Below, piece after piece: positions 13,134 through 23,866 of a stretch of DNA of 64,000 nucleotides (position 1 is its first letter; each line of letters opens with the position of its first letter). The notes below the pieces were generated by a model. The model was not told the origin of the DNA and did not search any database. It was given only the letters and a program-made list of their open reading frames with translations. A program made the position numbers and the translations under genes. This stretch comes from Caulobacter segnis ATCC 21756 (lineage in GTDB: Bacteria; Pseudomonadota; Alphaproteobacteria; Caulobacterales; Caulobacteraceae), in NCBI RefSeq assembly GCF_000092285.1, contig NC_014100.1:1550001-1614000 (forward strand). Direction: 5' to 3'.

Positions 13134-13337
13134 ATGTCGGAACAGACCAGCAGCAATAGCGGCGGCGGCAACGGCGCCTTGGCCTTCATCGTCGGCGGGT
13201 TGGTGGTGATCGTCGCCGTGCTCGCCTTCTTCATGTGGTCGGGCGGCATGAGCTCCAAGAAGCAGGTCGACGTGAACATTTCGGCGTCGGCGCCAAAGCT
13301 GCCCGACGCGCCCGCGCCAAAAGCGCCGGGCGGTTGA
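13134..13337 (+). CDS. Small single-pass membrane protein
   Basis: 67 residues. The ATG at 13134 has AGGAGA seven bases upstream. A polar Ser/Asn/Gly N-terminus is followed by one hydrophobic helix (residues 15-34, ALAFIVGGLVVIVAVLAFFM) and a Lys/Pro-rich tail ending in PKAPGG. I recognise no family. The strong ribosome-binding site and the second small membrane gene five bases downstream suggest a two-gene operon divergent from pcrA. Confidence 0.7.
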   Translation: MSEQTSSNSGGGNGALAFIVGGLVVIVAVLAFFMWSGGMSSKKQVDVNISASAPKLPDAPAPKAPGG

Positions 13338-13342
13338 AGGCC

Positions 13343-13603
13343 ATGACAGCGGTGGCGCGTCAGGGTCGGCTTGAGGCGCGGCGACGCGACAGCGGCGGCG
13401 CTTGGGTGGCGGCGTTGGTGGTCGCGATCCTGGCGCTGGCGGTCTGGGGCGCTTGGTGGCTCGGCGTCATGGCGGGAGAGGGCGCTTCGTGGCGCCAGAG
13501 CCTGCCGACCTTGCCGGAGACCTTGCGCAAGGCCCCGATTCCCAAACCGCCTACGCTTCCGACCCAGCGCCGGCCCACGGTCGAGCTGGAGCTTAGAGCC
13601 TAG
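13343..13603 (+). CDS. Small membrane protein, proline-rich tail
   Basis: 86 residues from the ATG at 13343. An Arg-rich N-terminus precedes one hydrophobic segment (AALVVAILALAVWGAWWLGV), then a tail with a PIPKPPTLPTQRRP proline cluster. The arrangement (positive inside, one helix, extended outside) parallels the preceding 67-residue protein, and the genes are five bases apart. Its stop codon lies inside CTAG at 13600-13603, which also supplies the stop of the convergent ribbon-helix-helix gene. Confidence 0.6.
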   Translation: MTAVARQGRLEARRRDSGGAWVAALVVAILALAVWGAWWLGVMAGEGASWRQSLPTLPETLRKAPIPKPPTLPTQRRPTVELELRA

Positions 13604-13818
13604 GTCGCGCCCGCGGCTGCTTCGGCCAGGGCGAAGACCCGACAGGCCGAGGCCAGGGGCCGCTCCCCGCGCGCGTTGTCGATCCGCTGGATCAGGGCCG
13701 CCAGGCTTGCGCCGTCACGCGTCGCGGCCCGCTCCAAGACCGCCCAGAACTCAGGCTCCAGAGCGAGGGATGTGGCGTGGCCGGCCAGGTTGACCGAGCG
13801 CTTCTTCAACCCGGCCAA
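13600..13818 (-). CDS. Ribbon-helix-helix domain protein
   Basis: About 72 residues from a TTG start at 13818 (a second TTG at 13809 is also possible). The sequence KKRSVNLAGHATSLALEPEFWAVL followed by LAALIQRID and ARGERPLASACRVFAL is the pattern of the RHH_4 family: a beta strand for DNA contact followed by two helices. No ATG fits. It starts four bases after the DUF4169 stop, and these two families commonly occur as neighbours in alphaproteobacteria. The target is unknown. Confidence 0.75.
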   Translation of the reverse strand: MAGLKKRSVNLAGHATSLALEPEFWAVLERAATRDGASLAALIQRIDNARGERPLASACRVFALAEAAAGAT

Positions 13819-13822
13819 GCCT

Positions 13823-13999
13823 TCAGTCCTCGCGCTTGGCGCCGTCCAGCTCACGCCGGAGTTTGTCGGCGCGAGCGGTTTCCAGCGATTTCTCCGCCTT
13901 CGTGCGGCCAAAGCGGACACGGTTCTCGGCGGCGCGGGCCTTGTCGTCGGCCTTGGCCTTGGCCTTGCGGGCTTGGTTCAGATTGACGACGTCGGCCAT
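13823..13999 (-). CDS. DUF4169 family protein
   Basis: 58 residues, begins ATG at 13999 and ends TGA at 13823-13825. The reading is MADVVNLNQARKAKAKADDK, then Ala/Arg-rich helix sequence with RFGRTKAEK and a C-terminal LDGAKRED. The MADVVNLNQARK start and the Lys/Ala-rich helix are typical of DUF4169, a short charged protein of unknown role. It is usually found next to a ribbon-helix-helix gene, as here, which argues for a shared function. Confidence 0.8.
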   Translation of the reverse strand: MADVVNLNQARKAKAKADDKARAAENRVRFGRTKAEKSLETARADKLRRELDGAKRED

Positions 14000-14067
14000 G
14001 GCGATCCGGACCTCGAAGCTTATCGGTCTTCAAAGGTCATCGAACGAACCGCCGCCGGATGCAAGCC

Positions 14068-14652
14068 TTAGGCGTCATCCTTGGCCAATGCGCGGGCGAG
14101 GGCCGGGCGGGCGTTGGCCCGCGCCAGCCATTCGTCATAGACCTCGTGCGGCGGCAGCATCTGGCGCGCGAACTGCAGCAGGCTGACGAACAGGATGTCG
14201 GCGGCCGAGAAGGTGTCACCCAGCAGCCAGGGCGAGGTCTCCAGCGTCGTGCGCAGCCGGTCGTCCATGGCCTGGTACTGCGCCTTGTCCTGGTCGTCCT
14301 GGCGCTGCTTCCACAGGTTGGTCACCGCCGGCTCCAGCACACCGGCGTAATAGGCCAGCCAGGAGAGGTAGGGGCCTCGCTTCGGGTCGCCCACCACGGG
14401 GCCCAGGCCGGCGGCCGGGAACTTGTCGGTCAGGTAGAGGGCGATCGCCGACGACTCGGTGATCAGGACGCCGTCGTCCAGCAGGGCGGGCACCTGGCCG
14501 TGCGGGTGCGGATTGCTGGGGTCCCGAGCGCCGGTGTTGCTGACGGCGCGATAGATGTCGACCTTGCGGATCTCATAGGGCGCGCCCAGTTCCTCCAGCA
14601 GCCAGAGAAAGCGCGTCGATCGCGAGCGCGGCGCGTGGAACAGGGGCAGCAT
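14068..14652 (-). CDS. Glutathione S-transferase family protein
   Basis: 194 residues. The N-terminal thioredoxin fold starts MLPLFHAPRSRSTRFLWLLEELG and carries the GST cis-Pro segment GQVPALLDDG-x-LITESSAIALYL (glutathione binding). The C-terminal half is the all-helical domain with LLGDTFSAADILFVSLL, containing the conserved N-capping/Asp motif. It probably conjugates or reduces small electrophiles using glutathione; the substrate is unknown. It is divergent from a second, different GST gene 155 bases away, so the two may share a control region. Confidence 0.88.
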   Translation of the reverse strand: MLPLFHAPRSRSTRFLWLLEELGAPYEIRKVDIYRAVSNTGARDPSNPHPHGQVPALLDDGVLITESSAIALYLTDKFPAAGLGPVVGDPKRGPYLSWLAYYAGVLEPAVTNLWKQRQDDQDKAQYQAMDDRLRTTLETSPWLLGDTFSAADILFVSLLQFARQMLPPHEVYDEWLARANARPALARALAKDDA

Positions 14653-14806
14653 GGCGGTTTCATCCGTCTGATTTGTGGGCGGGAGCCGGTCTTGGCGCCG
14701 CGCGCGAGGCTCGCCGCTGCAGGTCCCGTATCTGGCAGCATGGCGCCTTATTGACGGTTGGCCAGAACCAGACGCCTATCCCCCGCGACAGCGCGGAGGC
14801 TCGAGA

Positions 14807-15442
14807 ATGTACACCCTCTATGGTTCGCCCAGCACGGCCGGCACGGCTATCCACTGGATGCTGCTGGAGCTCGGCGTCCCGTTCGAGCTGAAGCTGCTGG
14901 ATTTCGACAAGGGCGAGCACAAGACGCCCGAGTATCTGGCGCTCAATCCGGATGGCGTGGTTCCTACGCTGATCGTCGACGGCGCGCCCGTGACGCAGAT
15001 GGCCAGCCTCGCCACCCTGCTGGCCGAACGGCATCCGGAGGCGGGCTTCGCGCCGCCTCTCGGCTCGCCCGAGCGCGCGCAGTATCTGAGTTGGACGCTC
15101 TGGCTGGCCAACAGCTTCCAGCCGCACTTCCGCGCCTGGTTCTATCCGCACGAGCCCGCCGGCGGCGAGGCCCAGGAGGCCGTCCAGGCCGCGGCGCGCG
15201 CGCGGATCGAGGCGGGGTTGGCGCGGCTTGACGCCCATCTGGCCGGTCGCGACTACATCGTCGGCGACCGCTTCACGAGCATGGATCTGCTGGCCACGAT
15301 CCTGTGCCGCTGGAGCCGCAACATGCCCAAGCCCGCGACCGAGTGGCCGAACCTCAAGCGCTACCTCGACCGCATCCGCCAGCGCCCGGCGCTGCGCGAG
15401 GTCCATGCCCGCGAGGGGCTGACCGACTGGATTGACGGGTAG
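14807..15442 (+). CDS. Glutathione S-transferase family protein (second)
   Basis: 211 residues from the ATG at 14807, with GGAGG about seven bases upstream. The N-terminal thioredoxin-like domain begins MYTLYGSPSTAGTAIHWMLLELG and has the GVVPTLIVDGAPVTQMASLATLL glutathione-site segment. The C-terminal helical domain includes YIVGDRFTSMDLLATIL. It resembles the GstA/YfcG-like bacterial group by layout. Substrate unknown. It is divergent from the GST at 14068-14652, with low sequence similarity between them, so this is not a recent duplication. Confidence 0.88.
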   Translation: MYTLYGSPSTAGTAIHWMLLELGVPFELKLLDFDKGEHKTPEYLALNPDGVVPTLIVDGAPVTQMASLATLLAERHPEAGFAPPLGSPERAQYLSWTLWLANSFQPHFRAWFYPHEPAGGEAQEAVQAAARARIEAGLARLDAHLAGRDYIVGDRFTSMDLLATILCRWSRNMPKPATEWPNLKRYLDRIRQRPALREVHAREGLTDWIDG

Positions 15443-15453
15443 GGAATAAAGAT

Positions 15454-15566
15454 GCTCCCCCGCGAGCGGGGGAGCTGTCGCGGAGCGACTGAGGGGGCAA
15501 GCGGTGCTTAGGCCGAGCTGGCCCCCTCCGGCCCTTTGGGCCACCTCCCCCGCATCGCGGGGGAGG
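15454..15566. repeat. C/G-run palindromic intergenic repeat, copy B
   Basis: CTCCCCCGC-GAG-CGGGGGAG at the left and CCTCCCCCGC-ATC-GCGGGGGAGG at the right flank an inner pair GAGGGGGC (15491-15498) and GCCCCCTC (15521-15528). It shares the GCCCCCTCCG-hairpin-CTCCCCC layout and the GTCGCGgAGCGAC hairpin with copy A at 5137-5240. It lies between convergent genes. Confidence 0.75.
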
Positions 15567-15579
15567 ATCTATCGAGAAC

Positions 15580-17473
<1,894 letters not shown>

Positions 17474-17536
17474 GCGCCCAGGCTAGACACGTGGTCCGCC
17501 GATGTCTCGCGCGGCGATCGCCGCGGACCGCCGGAG

Positions 17537-18304
17537 ATGGTCACGCTTGACCCGGCGCGAGCCATGGGCGAGGCAGGGCGCGTGATCCGCCGTTTCATCG
17601 ACTTCGTGACCAATATGGACGCCCGCGCCTGGCGCATGGTGGCGGTCTCGTTCGTCCTGTTTGGCGGGGTGGGCGTCGTCTTCCTGTTCGGCGCGCAGCT
17701 GCTGGGCGTCAACGGCGAGGCGGCGGTCGAGCACTGGCTGGGCGCGGCCAGCGGCCCCTGGGCCCTGCCGATGGCGGTGGCGGCCTTCGCCGTCATGGCC
17801 TTCCTCGGCGTGCCGCAGTTCGTGCTGATCGCCGCGGCGGTGGTGGCCTTCGGACCTTGGACGGGCTTCGCCTACAGCTGGATCGGAACCCTGGTCTCGT
17901 CGCTGGTGGGCTTCTGGCTTGGGCGGATCTACGGCGCGAAGATCCTGCGCGAGTTCGCGACCGAGAGCGTCAACAAGTTCATGCGGATGATCGGCAAGAA
18001 CGGCTTCATGGCCAGCCTGATCGTGCGCCTGGTGCCCTCGGCGCCGTTCATCGTCGTCAACATGGCCGCGGGCGTCACGCCGATGCGCCTGCGTGACTTC
18101 GCGGCGGGCACCGCCATCGGCATCGTCCCCAAGATCGCCCTGACCGCCTTCGCCGGCAATTCGATCGTCCAGGCCATGAAGGGCGGCGGCAAGCAGCACA
18201 TCGTCATGATCGTGCTGGCCATCGTCATCTGGCTGGGCATGGGTCTCGTCAGTCGCAATTGGCTGAAAAAGCGCGAGGCGGCGGAAGACGGCGCGCCGGA
18301 GTAG
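17537..18304 (+). CDS. TVP38/TMEM64 (DedA-like) membrane protein
   Basis: 255 residues from the ATG at 17537. That start has a GGAG touching the codon, so in-frame starts at 17564 (ATG) or 17582 (GTG, with GAGG eight bases upstream) are equally possible. There are about five or six hydrophobic segments. The core SNARE-associated/VTT signature is visible as GFWLGRIYG, then LVPSAPFIVVNMAAGVTPMRLRDFAAGTAIG. The family is linked to lipid scrambling and membrane homeostasis. The tail is charged (KKREAAEDGAPE). Confidence 0.82.
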   Translation: MVTLDPARAMGEAGRVIRRFIDFVTNMDARAWRMVAVSFVLFGGVGVVFLFGAQLLGVNGEAAVEHWLGAASGPWALPMAVAAFAVMAFLGVPQFVLIAAAVVAFGPWTGFAYSWIGTLVSSLVGFWLGRIYGAKILREFATESVNKFMRMIGKNGFMASLIVRLVPSAPFIVVNMAAGVTPMRLRDFAAGTAIGIVPKIALTAFAGNSIVQAMKGGGKQHIVMIVLAIVIWLGMGLVSRNWLKKREAAEDGAPE

Positions 18305-18409
18305 GGCGCTTTTCCGACCGTCGGCTAGGTTTTGGCAAGAACCGTGCGGGGCGAGCTGATCTGGCGCTCAGGTTTGGCTCGGCTTTGCGTTCTGATGAGA
18401 GATCCGTCC

Positions 18410-18438
18410 TTGCATCGCCAGCCTCCCGCAACAATATT
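18410..18438 (+). promoter_or_regulatory. Possible sigma70-like promoter for the leuA leader
   Basis: TTGCAT (18410-18415), a 17-base spacer and AATATT (18433-18438). The match to consensus is weak (3 of 6 and 4 of 6). It is proposed because a promoter is needed upstream of the leader peptide at 18514 and nothing better is visible. Confidence 0.3.
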
Positions 18439-18513
18439 GCTTCAGATGTGGCGGATCGCGCTTTGGGCGCAAATTGCTTGCTCGATTCAAGGCGCCTGTG
18501 TAGAAAGTCGCTC

Positions 18514-18570
18514 ATGACTGTCGCGCGCGACCTGCTTTCGCTTCGGCTTACCAGCCCCTGGGCGCTCTAG
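18514..18570 (+). CDS. leuL: leuA leader peptide
   Basis: An 18-codon ORF reading MTVARDLLSLRLTSPWAL, with five leucines, four of them in the run CTG CTT TCG CTT CGG CTT at 18532-18549. It ends at TAG 18568-18570, within the 5' part of a terminator hairpin and 86 bases before leuA. Leu-rich short ORFs before leucine genes are the classic sign of ribosome-mediated attenuation. The ribosome-binding site is poor (AGAAAG). The call rests on codon content and the adjoining terminator. Confidence 0.7.
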   Translation: MTVARDLLSLRLTSPWAL

Positions 18571-18610
18571 GGGCCGCGCATCGTCGTGGCCGGGCGCACA
18601 GGGGATTTTT
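18555..18610 (+). terminator. Attenuator hairpin before leuA
   Basis: CCCCTG (18555-18560) pairs with CAGGGG (18599-18604). After a single G-A mismatch, GCGC (18562-18565) pairs with GCGC (18594-18597). Further in, GGCC (18572-18575) pairs with GGCC (18588-18591). ATTTTT follows directly (18605-18610). The 5' arm overlaps the last leader codons, so a ribosome stalled at the Leu codons would cover it and prevent termination; this last point is inference. Confidence 0.7.
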
Positions 18611-18655
18611 GACCCGCAGCCCGCACGCCACACACCCCTTTCGACGAGTACTTCC

Positions 18656-20242
18656 ATGACCTCCGTATCGCCCGCCGCTATTGGCAGCGCTTCCGACAAG
18701 CGCGACAACGTCGTCATTTTCGACACCACCATGCGCGACGGCGAGCAGTCGCCCGGCGCCTCGATGTCGCTGGAAGAGAAGCTGGAACTGGCCAAGATCC
18801 TCGAGGAGATGGGGGTCGACATCATCGAGGCCGGCTTCCCGATCGCCTCGAACGGTGACTTCGAGGCCGTCCGCGAAGTGGCCAAGATCGTCAAGAACTC
18901 GACCATCGCCGGCCTGTGCCGCGCTCACCAGGTCGACATCGACCGCTGCGCCGAGGCTCTGAAGCCCACCCAGCGCGGCCGGATCCACGTGGTGATCGCC
19001 ACGTCCGACCTGCACATGAAGCACAAGCTGCAGATGGAGCCGGACGCCGTCATCGACGTGATCGCCCGCTCGGTCAGCCACGCCCGCAACCTGCGCGACG
19101 ACGTCGAGTGGTCGGCCGAGGACGCCACCCGCAGCGACCGCCAGTTCCTGCGTCGCGCGGTCGAGACCGCCATCAAGGCCGGCGCCACGACGATCAACCT
19201 GCCCGACACCGTCGGCTACACCTATCCGTCGGAATACGCCGACCTGTTCAACTGGATGGTCAATAACGTCGAGGGCGCCGACAAGGTGATCTTCTCGACC
19301 CACTGCCACAACGACCTGGGACTGGCCGTGGCCAACAGCCTGGCCGGCGTGCAGGGCGGGGCCCGCCAGGTGGAGTGCGCGATCAACGGCCTGGGCGAGC
19401 GCGCCGGCAACGCCGCGCTGGAAGAGATCGTCATGGCGCTGAAGGTGCGTGGCGACCGCCTGCCGTACCGCACCGGCATCGACACCACCCACATCACCCG
19501 CGCCAGCCGCTACGTCTCGGCCATCACCGGCTTCCCGGTGCAGTACAACAAGGCCATCGTCGGCAAGAACGCCTTCGCGCACGAGAGCGGCATCCACCAG
19601 GACGGCATGCTCAAGAACCGCGAGACCTACGAGATCATGACGCCGGAGTCGGTGGGCCAGGCCCCGTCGAGCCTGGTCATGGGCAAGCACTCGGGCAGCC
19701 ACGCCTTCCGCGCCAAGCTGAAAGACCTGGGCTACGAGCTGGGCGAGAACGCGCTGAAGGAAGCCTTCGGCCGCTTCAAGGACTTGGCCGACCGCAAGAA
19801 GCACGTCTACGACGACGACATCATCGCCCTGGTCGACGACGCCCTGGCGCGCGGTTCGGAGAAGATCCGCGTCTCGCGTCTGCGCGTGGTCGCCGGCACC
19901 GACGGCCAGTCGGCCGAGCTGACCCTGGACGTCGACGGCGTCTCGAGCACGGCCGAGGCCACGGGCGACGGCCCCGTCGACGCGGTGTTCAACGCCATCC
20001 ACAAGATCGTGCCGCACAGCGCCGCCCTGCGTCTCTTCCAGGTGCACGCGGTGACCGAAGGCACGGACGCCCAGGCCCAGGTCTCGGTGCGTCTGGAAGA
20101 GGATGGCCGTATCGCCACCGGCGCGGCCGCCGACACCGACACCCTGACCGCTTCGGCCAAGGCCTATGTCAACGCGCTCAACAACCTCTTCGCCCGCAAG
20201 GAGAAGAGCCGGCCCGAAGCGGCGATCGCCAGCGGCTTTTAA
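18656..20242 (+). CDS. leuA: 2-isopropylmalate synthase
   Basis: 528 residues, the usual length of LeuA type 1. The TIM barrel begins with [18 protein letters not shown]; metal ligands are the Asp there and the His pair in [18 protein letters not shown] closes the barrel. The C-terminal part is the regulatory LeuA dimer domain that binds leucine (feedback site). It condenses acetyl-CoA with 2-ketoisovalerate, the first committed step of leucine synthesis. It follows an apparent Leu leader peptide and attenuator, so expression is likely tuned by charged tRNA-Leu as well as by enzyme feedback. Confidence 0.95.
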   Translation: MTSVSPAAIGSASDKRDNVVIFDTTMRDGEQSPGASMSLEEKLELAKILEEMGVDIIEAGFPIASNGDFEAVREVAKIVKNSTIAGLCRAHQVDIDRCAEALKPTQRGRIHVVIATSDLHMKHKLQMEPDAVIDVIARSVSHARNLRDDVEWSAEDATRSDRQFLRRAVETAIKAGATTINLPDTVGYTYPSEYADLFNWMVNNVEGADKVIFSTHCHNDLGLAVANSLAGVQGGARQVECAINGLGERAGNAALEEIVMALKVRGDRLPYRTGIDTTHITRASRYVSAITGFPVQYNKAIVGKNAFAHESGIHQDGMLKNRETYEIMTPESVGQAPSSLVMGKHSGSHAFRAKLKDLGYELGENALKEAFGRFKDLADRKKHVYDDDIIALVDDALARGSEKIRVSRLRVVAGTDGQSAELTLDVDGVSSTAEATGDGPVDAVFNAIHKIVPHSAALRLFQVHAVTEGTDAQAQVSVRLEEDGRIATGAAADTDTLTASAKAYVNALNNLFARKEKSRPEAAIASGF

Positions 20243-20245
20243 AAC

Positions 20246-20335
20246 TGTCATCCCGGCCCAGCGCGAAGCGCGCCGAGCCGGGATCTCAGGAACCGCTGAG
20301 TTTGCCGTGGTCCCGGGTCTTCGCCCGGGATGACA
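20246..20335. repeat. TGTCATCCCGG palindromic repeat, copy 1
   Basis: TGTCATCCCGG (20246-20256) is matched by CCGGGATGACA (20325-20335) as an inverted repeat, with inner short hairpins (GCGCGAAGCGC and CCCGGGTCTTCGCCCGGG). It starts four bases after the leuA stop and ends before a convergent gene. Other copies are at 39875-39989 and 60969-61022. Confidence 0.8.
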
Positions 20336-20342
20336 GGGTGGT

Positions 20343-20825
20343 TCAGGCCGCCTTTCGGTTACTGAACGGCCGCGTCGCCAGGATTTCAGCCCCCAGGTGC
20401 GCCTGGGGCTGAACGTCCAGACCCAGTTCTCGCAAGCCTTCGGCGAGCGCCCTGCGCGGCGCCTCGTCCAGCAGCGCGCTCGCGTCCACGACCAGCGTCC
20501 CGCCGGGGCGCAGCATCGTATAGGTCGCGGCGACGACCGCGCGCGCGTCGTGAGCGCTGGCGCAGTCGATCACCAGCAGCACGTCGCTGCGCTCGTCCGC
20601 CGCGCCGCAGGTGGCCCGGCGCGCGGCCTCGACGCGCTGGTAGCCGCGCCGCCATAGCTGGCACATGGCGTCGCCGGCGCCGGGTCCCGCCACGGCCACG
20701 AAGCACAGCGGCGTGGCCTGGGCGAGCTCAAGCATCCGGTCCAGGGCGGGGTTGATCCCATCGGTGGGCACGCCGAGTAGGAACTGGGCGGCTTGCTTCA
20801 GGGGACGAAGCGGGTGGGGCGACAT
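20343..20825 (-). CDS. Methyltransferase-fold protein, probably degenerate
   Basis: 160 residues from the ATG at 20825. The middle reads [21 protein letters not shown], a glycine-rich turn like SAM motif I but lacking the usual acidic residue. Then comes [17 protein letters not shown] and [18 protein letters not shown], the motif IV to post-II stretch of class I methyltransferases. It lacks an N-terminal cap domain and a clear substrate-binding motif, so activity is uncertain. It is divergent from the true methyltransferase-like gene at 20952. Alternative: a non-enzymatic Rossmann-fold regulator. Confidence 0.6.
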   Translation of the reverse strand: MSPHPLRPLKQAAQFLLGVPTDGINPALDRMLELAQATPLCFVAVAGPGAGDAMCQLWRRGYQRVEAARRATCGAADERSDVLLVIDCASAHDARAVVAATYTMLRPGGTLVVDASALLDEAPRRALAEGLRELGLDVQPQAHLGAEILATRPFSNRKAA

Positions 20826-20951
20826 GGTGCGCGAGCCTTCTTCCGATCTGGCCCACGCTTTGGGCCGACCTTTCGATTTCTGCGTCCAAGGCCCGCAAGG
20901 GCTCCATTCGGAAACCGGTTCTTCGCATAAGGGCCGCATAAGGGATCACCG

Positions 20952-21527
20952 ATGTTTGGGGACAATGATCGCGCCGCCCCGACGGCCTGGAGAGCGATCC
21001 AGGCCCGCACCGCGGCGCTGGGTTTCGACATGCCTTCGGAAGCCGATACGGGCGCGCTGCTCCGTCTTCTGGCGGCCTCCAAGCCTGGAGGACGGTTTCT
21101 GGAGCTGGGAACGGGCACCGGCCTCGCCACGGCGTGGCTGCTGAGCGGCATGGACGTCTCGGCGCGCCTGACCAGCGTGGATGTCGACCCGATCGTTCAA
21201 GGCGTCGCTCGCGAGCATCTTTGGGACGAGCGCGTGCGGTTCGTGCTGGGCGATGGTCTGGACTACGTGCGTAGCCAACAGGCGAGTTCATTCGACATGA
21301 TTTTCGCCGACGCTTGGCCCGGGAAGTACGAAGGGCTGGACGAGACCTTGGCGTTGCTCAAGCAGGGAGGTCTGTACGTGATCGATGACATGTCGCCCCA
21401 GCCGAACTGGCCCGAGGGGCACCAGGCCAATGTCGACGGTCTCGTCGCCCGCCTGGAGGTTCGCGCCGACCTCATCGTGACTCGGGTGGCTTGGGCGTCT
21501 GGTTTGGTTCTAGCGGCGGTGCGCTGA
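20952..21527 (+). CDS. Class I SAM-dependent methyltransferase (O-methyltransferase-like)
   Basis: 191 residues. Motif I LELGTGTGLATAWLL, motif post-I TSVDVDP, then FDMIFADAWPGKYEGLDETLALLKQGGLYVIDDM. This DAWPGKY layout resembles the catechol/caffeoyl-CoA O-methyltransferase-like group, where the Asp helps bind metal. The substrate is unknown. There is no signal peptide. It ends four bases before the exporter gene at 21532, so the two are probably cotranscribed. Confidence 0.8.
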   Translation: MFGDNDRAAPTAWRAIQARTAALGFDMPSEADTGALLRLLAASKPGGRFLELGTGTGLATAWLLSGMDVSARLTSVDVDPIVQGVAREHLWDERVRFVLGDGLDYVRSQQASSFDMIFADAWPGKYEGLDETLALLKQGGLYVIDDMSPQPNWPEGHQANVDGLVARLEVRADLIVTRVAWASGLVLAAVR

Positions 21528-21531
21528 CGAC

Positions 21532-22410
21532 ATGATCTGGATTCCCATCACCGTCGCCGCGGCCGCCTTGCAGGTCGCGCGCAACGCCGCGCAGCGCTCG
21601 ATCATGGGGGAAGCGGGGCCGTGGGGCGCGACCCTGGTGCGCTTCCTGTTCGGCCTGCCGTTCGCCACCGTGTTCGCGGCGGCGGGATGGCTGCTGACGC
21701 CGGGCGCCGCCGCCCATCCGACCCCGGCCTTCTGGCTGGCCTGCGCGGCGGGGGCGGCGCTGCAGATCGCGGCCACGGCGGCGTTGCTGACGGCCATGCA
21801 CCGCTCGACCTTCGCCCTGGGCACGGCCATGCAGCAGAGCGGCCTGCCGTTCGCCCTGGTCTGGGGCGTGCTGTTCTTCGGCGATCACGTCGGGCCGGTC
21901 ACGTGGGCTGGCGGCCTGATCGCCAGCGCGGGCCTGGCGGTTCTCACCTGGCCTCGGGGCGAGGTGGTGATGCGCAAGGGCACCGTGCTGGCCGGCCTCG
22001 GTTGCGGTGCGATGTTCGCGCTGAGCGCCAACTGCTTCCGTCAGGCGAGCCTCGCCTTCGAGCCCGCCCATCCGGCCGCTTCGGCCTTCGTGACGGTGAT
22101 GGTGGTGCAGGCGATCCAGACGGTTGGCCTGACCGGCTATCTGGCCTGGCGCAATCCGGGCGCCTTGAGGGCGGTGATCGCCGCTTGGCGGCAGTCGCTG
22201 GGCGCGGGCTTCTGCGGCGCGGCCGCCTCGGGCCTGTGGTTCACGGCCATGGCGCTGTCGCCGGTGGGGCCGGTGAGAGCGGTCGGGGTGGTCGAAATGC
22301 CCATCGCCGCGATCGCTGGGCGTCGTCTGTTCAAGGAACGTCTGACCCCGCTGCAACTGCTGGCGGGCGCCATAACGGCGGTCGGTGTGGTGATGGCGGC
22401 GGTGGGCTAG
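21532..22410 (+). CDS. DMT/EamA-family transporter
   Basis: 292 residues with about ten hydrophobic segments arranged as two five-helix halves. The first half has the LRFLFGLPFATVF type of segment and the second ends with RRLFKERLTPLQLLAGAITAVGVV, the typical EamA C-terminal repeat (xxLFxExLxxxQxxGxxLIxxGV). It probably exports a metabolite or amino acid from the cytoplasm. It starts four bases after the methyltransferase stop, which may hint that the methylated compound is exported; that link is inference only. Confidence 0.85.
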   Translation: MIWIPITVAAAALQVARNAAQRSIMGEAGPWGATLVRFLFGLPFATVFAAAGWLLTPGAAAHPTPAFWLACAAGAALQIAATAALLTAMHRSTFALGTAMQQSGLPFALVWGVLFFGDHVGPVTWAGGLIASAGLAVLTWPRGEVVMRKGTVLAGLGCGAMFALSANCFRQASLAFEPAHPAASAFVTVMVVQAIQTVGLTGYLAWRNPGALRAVIAAWRQSLGAGFCGAAASGLWFTAMALSPVGPVRAVGVVEMPIAAIAGRRLFKERLTPLQLLAGAITAVGVVMAAVG

Positions 22411-23819
<1,409 letters not shown>

Positions 23820-23827
23820 TCTTACAG

Positions 23828-23858
23828 CTCCTCTAGAGGCGCCGGGGGGCGCCAGGAG
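23828..23858 (+). promoter_or_regulatory. Hairpin covering the mreC ribosome-binding site
   Basis: GGCGCC (23838-23843) pairs with GGCGCC (23848-23853) around a GGGG loop. Below a 5-base bulge, CTCCT (23828-23832) pairs with AGGAG (23854-23858), which is the Shine-Dalgarno of mreC, eight bases before its GTG. The structure starts nine bases after the mreB stop codon. A ribosome finishing mreB would open it, so mreC translation is probably coupled to mreB (inference). Confidence 0.65.
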
Positions 23859-23866
23859 AACAGTTC

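Noticed and set aside
18548..20251. Minus-strand open frame of 567 codons opposite leuA
   Set aside because: The shadow of leuA codon usage, rich in Val/Gly/Arg/Asp. LeuA is unambiguous.
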